DNA from: Phycisphaerales bacterium | GTDB lineage: Bacteria; Planctomycetota; Phycisphaerae; Phycisphaerales; UBA1924 | Length of the DNA stretch: 64,000 bases | NCBI GenBank assembly: GCA_020831775.1 | Contig: JAFIFZ010000079.1 | Location: 1-64,000 of the forward strand | Reading direction: 5' to 3' | Shown here: positions 1 to 9,100 of the stretch, in pieces | How positions within the stretch are numbered: the stretch's first letter is position 1 | Layout of the letters: every line of letters starts with the position of its first letter | Position numbers and translations under genes: made by a program | The notes under the pieces: model-generated | Databases searched by the model: none | What the model saw: only the letters and a program-made list of their open reading frames with translations | Told to the model about the DNA's origin: nothing

Positions 1-125
1 CACCCCCCCCCCCGCCCCCCCCCCGCCCCGGGCGCCCCCCCCCCCCAACCGTTTAAAACCCCCCCCGGGGCCCACCCCCCCGGGGCGTCGATTGATTCAC
101 ATCCGGCCTGAGGTCAGACCCGTGT
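1..125. other. Low-complexity C-rich contig edge
   Basis: The first ~90 bases are almost pure C runs broken by short G or TTTAAAA stretches, unlike anything else in the window. I see no gene or terminator here. It lies just beyond the stop of the giant adhesin on the minus strand. The likeliest reading is low-quality sequence at a contig end. Confidence 0.6.
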
Positions 126-3100
126 TCAGCCCTGGCGGGCGTCGGAAGCGGCGAGCTGGACCACGGCCTCGAACTCATCGGCCGTCAGGCCCTGCGGACG
201 AACATAGTTCAGCAGCGTGCTGCGGGCGTTGGCGTACTCAAGGGGCGAGAGGCCCAGCAGGCGGATGGTCTCCAGAAGCTCGGCGATCCCGCGGATGTGG
301 GCGGCGCTCTCCCCGTGGCCCGGCGTCTCGCGGACGAAGGCGAGGAACTCGGCCGCGTCGAACTCTTCGGCGCCGGTCTCGGTGTAGTAATCGATCACGG
401 AGCTGTCGAGCGCCTGGCGGATCTGCGCCGAACGGTCGACCGAGGTGACCTCGCCCGTCTCGGGGTCGACGCGCTCCTCGCGGTAGAGCTCGCGGTACTG
501 GCGGAGCACCCGCTCGACGATGCCGAAGTCCAGGCGGTTGCGGGTGACCTCAAGCCTCGGCTCGTCGCCCGTCGACGGGCCGTCGTTGTAGAGGGCGTAG
601 CCGATGATCGCGTCGATCACCGTGTCCGGGTCGGCGGCCCTTGTGAAGATGCCGATCTGGCGGAGCTGCTCGACCTGCACCAGACCCACCGTCGTGTCCT
701 CGGGCACCTCGGCGAGGTCCTGAGCGGCGGCGAGCGCCGTCGCCGTCGCGAGCGCGGGGCTGACCGTCGAAATACCCTGGGCGTTCAGGTCCAAGGCGAG
801 CCGGTCGCCGGTATCGACGCTCTCGATCGAGAAGGTCGCACGCACCAGCGGGTTCTCCTGAAGCAGCAGCGAGATGTTCGCGCCGAAGTCGCTGGTGAAG
901 CTCCCCGAGTCGTCGATACTGTCGGCACCCTCAGGCAGGGCGACGGCGTAGCCGTTGTTGCCGAGTGTGCCCGTGCCGGTGACATCCCCGGCCTGGTTGG
1001 TGTTGGCGAATCGGAAGGTCCGGACCTCAGGCGTCGCGCCGAAGGCCGCGACCGGGCCGTCGATGTAGGTCGTCTGCACAAGCCCGTCGGCGAAGTTGTC
1101 AGAAGCGATGCCCGCGACCACGAGGTCCGGACGGTTGTTGATCCGGATCTGGAACAAACCACGCGACTGCGCCTCAGAGACACCCTCGCTCACCTGGCCC
1201 TCAAGCACCGGGCGGGCGGGGCGGGTGCGGAAGAAGATCTCGTCGACATCGATGATCGCCCGGCCAAGGACGCCGATGTCGCCGAACGCGGCCCGGGTCG
1301 TGCCGGAGATGTTGTTGAAGATCAGGTTGCCGGCGACATTGACATTCTCGAAGAAGCCGACGCGGAAGTCCTCCGCGGCGATCACGAAGTCCTGCACGGT
1401 CAGCTCGCCGCCGAGCCCGTTCTGCGAGAGCTCAGCCCTTGAGACCGGCCCGCCGAGGAGGATGGTCGAGGTCGGTGCGAAGGCGAAGGGGTCGGAGGTG
1501 TCGGTGACGCGCGAGCCGTAGACCACATCCGAGCCGCCGATCGGCCCGCCGAACGCCTCGACGAGCGAGGAGCCGCTGATCTCGAACCGCTTCTCGTTCA
1601 GCGTGACGGACCCGAGGGGGTTCACGCCGCCGATCGAACGCTCGATGCTCAGGAGCGGGATGGTCGAGGCGGCCTGGGCCATCTGTGCGGCGTTCATGGT
1701 CGAGCCGTTGTTCCGCAGCAGCGGGAACATGCTGTCGACGAGCAAGTGGAGGTTACCGCGGGCGTTGGGCAGGCCGTTGATGATGCCCCGGAAGGTCATG
1801 TCCGAGCCGGAGACCATCACCAGCGTGCCGCCAACGACGGTGTTGCCGTTGACCTCCGCCCTGCGCCCGACACGGAAGTCGGCTGTGGCGGAGGGATTGA
1901 CGCGGAGGGCCGGGCCGGTGACGCCCCCGCCGCCGATCGACAGGTCGCGCTCGACCTCGAACGCGGCATCGGCGCTGAAGCGGTTGGAGCCGGGGAGGAA
2001 CATGTCCAGGCCGGAGCTGAGCAGTGCCGGGGCGTTGGCGATGAAGATGTTGTTGACCCGGAAGTTCGTGCCCGCGTCGATCGAGGTCGAATCGCCGATG
2101 GTCAGGTCGTTGTTGACGCGGAAGCGGGCCGCGGTCTCGACCGAGGTGTCGACCGTGGTCTCGAAGTTGCGCATCTCGATGAAGCCGCCCGAGACCATCG
2201 AGACGCCGGAGCCAGCGCCGCTGACGGTGCGGACGGTGCCGCCGCGATAGAGCTGGTCGCCGACCGTGTTGACGCCCGCGCCGAACTCCACATTGGCGAC
2301 ACCGGACGGGGTCCTGCGCCGGACGGTCAGATTGTCCAGCCTGGCGCCGGCCGGGCCGAGCAGGTCCTCGAAGAGGGCCGTGCCGTTGAGTTCGAGCGTC
2401 AGGGAGCGGGCGCCGTCGTCGTCGGAGAGGACGCGGCTGGCGAAGACCATCGCGTCGGCGGTCATCAGCAGGTTGTTAGCGAGGGTGACCACGCCGCCGA
2501 AGGAGAGCGAGCCGCCGGGCGCCGCGGTGAACGAGCTGTTCTCGAGCAGCACCTCGCCGGCGCCGCTCTGGGTGAACGAGCCGGTGAGGTCGGCGTTGGC
2601 GCCCTCGCGGAAGCGGAGGGTCGCGGAGTTGGTGATGTTGACATCACCGCCGCCGGTGGTGGTGAGCGGGCCGTCGAGCGTGACATTCTGCGCGTTCAGC
2701 TCGATGCCGCCAGAGCCGGCGTTGAGCCCGCCGTTGAAGGTGAAGTTGGCGCCGTTGGCGAGCACATTGCCGTCGCCTTCAGCACTGACGAGCTGCGAGG
2801 CGGTGAGGTTGGTGCCCGAGAAGCTGAAGCCCCCGTCACCGATCGTCGTGACCGGGCCCGAGAAGGTTGTCAGCCGCTGGCCGGCCGCCTGGACGAACTG
2901 GTCGACATGCACCGAGCCGCCGAAGGTGGCGTCGCGGGCGTTCTCGATCCGCAGCACGCCGAAGGGCGACGAGGCGGAGCCGACCGAGCCGGCGATCGAG
3001 AAGTCGGCGAGGTTGCCGGTGTTGAACGAGACGGTCCGGGCCTGGTCGCCCGTGAGGTCGCCGGCGATCGAGATGCTGTCGCCGCTCTGGCCCGGCGTCT

Positions 3101-6100
3101 GCAGCGAGACATCCTCGCCGACGACCACGCCGCCGGAGAAGGAGATCGCGCCGCTGCCGGCGGTGAAGGTCCGCAGGTCGCCATTGAGTGTGGTCTGGCC
3201 GACGGTGTAGGTCTGGGTGTTGTTGCTCTGGACGCTGCCGAGGGTCGCCTCCGAAGCGGTGACCTGCACGCGTCCGACCTGGAAATCGGTGCCGATGCCG
3301 CCCAGGAGCGAGGCCGAGCCTGCGCCGGCGTCGACGGTGAGGTTCGCGGGATTGGCCGGGTCGTCTTGAGACTGCACACCCCGCCCGATGGTGATGTCGC
3401 CGCCGCCCGACTCGATGCGGAGGCTGGCGCCGTCAACGAGGACGATCCCGCCGTCGGGGCTCGCGCCCCCGTTGACATACTCGCCGAAGCTGATCGAGCC
3501 GCCGCTGCTCAGAACGCGGGTGCCGGAGATGTTGACGCGCGCTCTGCCGCCGGCGCGGTAGGTGGTCACGCCGCCCGAGCCGTCACCGGCGTGGAAGACA
3601 TCGCCGTTAAAGAAGATGTTGTTCACCGCGGCGATGTCGGTCAGACCGCTGACACCCGCGTTGTCGAGGTCGCCGAAGCCCGTCAGCGTCGTGTTGAGCG
3701 CCCGGACGATGAGCGAACCGAGCGCGGTGTCGGCGCCGACGACGCCTTCGAGCAGCACATTGCCCGACATGGCGATGTCGTCGGTATCCAACGCGTCAAG
3801 GCGGAGGGTGTCGGCCGGGTCGCCGGCGCCGTCGATCGAGCCCATGATGCGGATCAACCCGCCGTTGGTCGTGATCGAGGCGTCGCCGGAGACGATGACA
3901 TTGTCATCGATGAGCACATCGTTGCCGGCGGTGACGATGTCGCCCTGCAGGTTGGTGGTCGCCATCGCGCCCAGAACAGTGATCGTCGCGTTGTCGTTGC
4001 CGGTGAGGGTTCCGAGGACCGTGACATTCGCGCCCTGCTCGGTCGCACGGAAGGTGACCGGGTCGACGAAGGTGGCGTCGCCGATGAAGATGCCCGCGGT
4101 GTGGTCCTCGCGTCCGATCGTGATCGAGTCGAACCCATTGCGCAGGCGGGAGATCTCATCGGAGGTAAGCACCACGCCCAAGCCCGGGTTGCTGACGCCG
4201 ATGAACATGTCGCGTCCGGCCGTGCCCTGCTGCAGCACGATGCTGCTGCCGGCGACCTCGTCGTTGAGCTCGATCTCGTTGGCGGAGATCACGATATCCG
4301 ACAGGGTCAAGCCCGTCGGGTCGGCGACATCGCCGCCGACCATGCCGAAGCTCGCCGACCCCGCCCCGGCGTCGACCAGCAGCGTCTCGTCGCCGGTCTG
4401 TCCCTGGAGCGAGCCGACGAAGACCAGATCGGTCCCGAAGGCGTAGAACTCCGTGTCCGTTGAGAGCAGCATCGCGCCCTGCTCGTCCTCGCTGGCCGCC
4501 ACGAAGGCGCGGGCCGACTCGTAGCGGGTGACGGCGCCGGTGTTGACGCCCGCGGCGTACAGCGGGCCGCCGAACTCGATGTTGTTGCCGGCACGGACCG
4601 TGGTGCTGCCGAGCACGCCCTCGAGCGGGTTGAAGTCGACATCGAACGCGCCGATGCCGTCCAGGAAGATGTCCCACCCGCTGATCGCCAGGGAGACCAG
4701 CGGGATCTCCGCTCCAACGGCGCCGAGCAATTCGACATTGCCCGCGGTGGGCTGGATGTTCTGCGGGTCGATCGCCGCGTCGGCGTCGCCCGCGTCGAGC
4801 TCGAGCGCAAAGCCGCCGTCGATGGCGCCGGTCACCCGGATCGAATCACCCGAGCCGGTGCCCGGGGTTCGGACGATCGTGTCGCCCACCAGCAGCACAT
4901 CGCCGTCGAACTCGATCCCGCCCGCGCCGGTCTCGAAGAGGCCGGAGAGCTCGATCGAATCGGCGTTGTAGTCCTGGGTGCCAGTCGAGATCACGCCGCT
5001 GAGCAGGAGTTCGGCCGCGTTCATCAGCACCGAGCCGACGGCGAAGGGATCGCCGACGGCGCCGAGGATGTCGATCGCGCCGGCCTCGGCGTCGAAGTCG
5101 ATCATCGCGTTGCCCGAGGCGCCCGAGACACTCGTGATCCCGCTCTCGATGAACAGGTCGCCGCCGCCGGTGCGGATCGTCAGGTCGGCCCCGTCGACGA
5201 GGACGATGATGCCGTTGCCGTCGGCGGTGTTGTTGTTGACCTCGGTGAAGAAGATCGACTCGCCGTTGGAGAAGAACCTGGTGTCGGCGTCGACCATGCG
5301 GGCTTCGTCGCCGGCGCCGTAGAACTGCTCGCCGGCGTTGTAGAGGCCGCCGTCGAAGGTGAGCACATCGATCGCCAGCACGCTGGTCAGTCCGGTGACG
5401 CCCGCATCGCTGAGCGTGCCGATGCCGCTGAGCAGGACATTGCGCCCGACGACATCGAATTCCGCCAGCGCCGTAACGGCGCCGATCAGGTCGTCGAACA
5501 GAACATTGCCGAGCGTGTCGACCAGCAGGGAGAACGCGCCGTCGACCGTTCCAGCAAAGCTGACGCCGCCCGAGGAGGAGAAGACCGACGCGTCGCCGAG
5601 CAGTTCGGCGTTGCCGAAGAAGAGGACATCGCCGTCGACCGTGTCGATCACGGCGCCGTCGCCGAAGCGGATCGTCGGGGCTCGGAACGCCAGCGAGCCG
5701 TCGGCGTCGCCGAGCACCTCGCCGATGATGTCGATCTGCCCACCGTCGCGGGCGAGGAAGACCGTCTCGTTGACGAACGCCGAGGCCGGGCCGACATCTC
5801 CGATCTGGATGGTGTGCTGGCCGTCTGCAGGCGTGTCGAACTGCGTCGAGTCGTAGCCGAACTGCACGCTGTTAAAGCCGGCCGAGATCTTCTCGAGGCT
5901 GGCGTTGTCGATCGCCAGGCCGCCGCCGGGCGTGCCGCCCGCACCCGCGACATCGCCGATGTCGATCGCGTCGCTCAGGCCGACGGGGCGGAGGATCAGG
6001 TTGCCAGTGCCGGTGACATTCAGCGTCAGGCCGGAGAAGTCGATCGAGTTGGCGATCAACGCCGCGTCGAAGGCGAGGGTATCGAAGAAGAGGCCGCCGA

Positions 6101-9100
6101 AGGTGATCGCGCCAGCGGAGCTTCTGAGCGTGCGGTTGCCGCCCGCAAGAGCCGTGGCGCTGCTGAAGGAGATGCCCCCGTCGGCGTCGATGCTCCCGCC
6201 CAGGGTGTTGGCGCTGAGCAGGCCGAAGGTCGAGTTGGTCTGGGCGAACTCGCCGCCGAGCTCGACATCGCCGTTGAGGGTGAAGACGCCCGCGTTGTCG
6301 ACCGTGAGGTCGCCGAGGAGGGCGACATTGCCGACATTGATCGCGCCGCCGATCAGTTCGAGGTCGCGCAACGAGTCGAGAGCGGGCGTGCCGAGAACCA
6401 GGTCGCCGAAGACATCGTTGAGCGTGATCGTGCCCGAGCCCGCGTTGAGTTCCAGCGCACGCTCGGAGAGCTCGAACTCGCCGCCGAGGTCGCCGTTGAC
6501 GGTGATCGCCCCGCCGTTGGTGCGGATGAAGCTGTCCTGGGCGAAACTGGTGTCAACAACAAGGTCGCCGTCGATCACCACATCGCCGCCCTGGGTCACC
6601 ATCTCGACGCCGCGGAGTTCGGCGCGTTGCGAGAGGACGGTCAAGTCCGCGTCGGCGCGGACCTCGCCGCCGAACACGCCCACGCCGAACCCGGTCGGAG
6701 CGATGAACCTCGTGTCCGTCCTGAACGCGTGCCCGGCCGAGAAGCCGCCCACGGTGATGGTGTGCTGCCCGGTCGTCTCAGTGCCGATGTCCAGGCGGGC
6801 GATCGACGAATCGATCCTGTTGACCGTCGCCGAGTCCATAGTCAGCGCGGCCCCGCCCGCCAGCGATCCGATATTGATGCTGTCGAGCACATCGTTGGGC
6901 CGGATCGACACCACCGCACTACCGGAGCCGGCGCCGTCAAGGATCTCGATCCCGATCGAGATCGTGCCGTTGCCGACAAGGTCGAGGTCGCGCCCGTTGA
7001 CATCCAGGCCCGAGCCGATGCTCAGCCCGCCGGTGCCGAACGCGAGCGTCCGCCCGCCGGTCCCGCCCGCCGTCACATCGCTGACAAACGAGATCCCGTC
7101 ATCGGCCTCGATATCGTTGTTCAGCGAAACGGCGCTGGCGCCGCTCGATGTCGAGTTGGTCTGCGCGAACGCGCCGCCGAGGACGATCTCTCCGCCCAGC
7201 GTCAGCGTCGCGGCGTTGTCGACCGTCAGGCCGCCGCTCAGGTGCACCTCGCCGATGTTGATGATGCCGCCGATCAGCTCGAGGTTGCGAAGAGCGTCGG
7301 GGCCGGCCGTACCGAGGCTCAGATCTCCGAACACATCGTTGAGCGTGATCGTGCCCGAGCCGGCGTTGAGCTCCAGGTCACGATCGCCGTTCTGGAAGTC
7401 CCCGCCGAGGTCGCCGGCGACGGAGATCCCGCCCCCGTTGGTCCGGACGAAGCTGTCGCCGGAGAAGTTGGTGTCCACAACGACATCACCGTCGAAGACC
7501 ACCGACCCGCCCTGGGTCGTCAGTTCGAGGCCGCCCAACTCTGTGCGCGGCGTGAGGAATGTCAGGTCCGCGTCGGAGCGGACCTCGCCCCTCACGCTGA
7601 CGAGTCCGTTCGGCGAGAGGAATCGCGCGTCGGTCCTGAACGCGTGCCCCGCCGAGAAGTTCCCGACAAAGATTTCATGAGCACCGGTCGTGACGGTCCC
7701 GATATCGATCCTCGCGATCGACGAGTCGATCCGGTCGATGGCCGACGAAGGAATCTCCAGCACCCCGGGGCCGGTCACCGTGGCGCCAACACTGATGAAG
7801 CCGGAGGTCGTGTTGTTCCTCATGGTCACGACCGCGGCATCGGTCCCGGCCCCGTCGATGATCTCGATCCCGATCGAGAGCGCGCCGTTGCCAACGAGGT
7901 CGAGGTTGCGTCCGTTGACATCCAGGCCCGAGCCGATGCTCAGCCCGCCGGTCCCAAACGAGAGCGTGCGGTCGCCCGTTCCATCCGATGTCACATCGCT
8001 GACGAACGAGATCCCGTCGGCTGTGATGTCGCCGCCGAAGGAAACGGCGCTCAGGCCGCTGGCGGTCGAATTCGTCTGCGCAAAAGCGCCGTCGGCCTCG
8101 ACATCCCCGTTGAGGTTGAGCTGGCCGGTGTTGTCGATCGAGACGCCGCCCGAGGTCGCCTCGATGCCGGCGAAGGTCAACGCCTGGCCCTGCATACTCA
8201 GCGAGCCGACGGCGATGTCCTGCCCGTTGGTCGTAAAGCCGCCGGTCAGGCGGTTGCTGGTCATCAGGGCGCCGGAGATATCGACGCTCTGGATGCTGGT
8301 CGCGCCCGCGTTGGTGATCGTCACCGCCGTCAGGCCTTCGGGGTCAGCCCCGGTCCCGTCGCCGGTGATCGAGCCCGAAACGGTCAGCGAGCCCGAGCCC
8401 GCGTTGAGGGTCAGCGACTCGGCGCCGGGGGTGCTCGTGTCGCCTGAGATCGACTGGTTGAACGCGATGTTCCCGCCGCCGGAGGTCACCGTGGCGTTGC
8501 CGCCCCCGAAGACCTCGGCCGACCCGACGAAGGTGATCCCCGCGCCGGCGGTCGTGACCGACGAGCCCGCTTCAAGGCGGACCAGATTGCTGTTCAGGCC
8601 GATCGTCGCGGCCGAGTCGGTGGTCGACAGCGCGCCGGTGACCGTCGTGACGGCCCCGCGGAAGAGCACCGCGTCGTCGAACGCCGCCGTCCCGATCTCC
8701 AGCTCGGCCGCGCCGGTGTTGTACCCGAAGGTGATCGAGGCGAAGCCGTCAACGAGGTTCCCGATCGACGCGTTGTCGAGCAGGATGTTGTTCGTCAGCG
8801 TCGTGCCGTTGCCGAGCTGGAAATCGGTGTCCTCGTCTCGCTGGCGGAAAAGCAGCGTGCCCGCGCCGGAGACATTGCTGGCGAAGGTGATGCCGTCGTT
8901 GGCGCCGCCGTCGGAGTGCGCCGTAAAAGTCGTGTTCCCGCCCAAAGAGAGCGTGTCGGCCCAGACTTGGTAGCCCTCGGTCGTGAACGAGCGCGTCCCG
9001 GAAGCCGTCGCGCCGTCGTTGACGAACAGGTTGCCGTCGATCTCGAGGTCGGCGCCGAACGAAATCGCCGTCGGCGCATCGATCGTCAGCGAGCCCGGCG

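Noticed and set aside
1746-8447. Long plus-strand open frames antisense to the adhesin gene
   Set aside because: They follow the GC-rich third-position pattern of the real minus-strand gene, have no ribosome sites and give low-complexity Arg/Asp/Ala-rich products.
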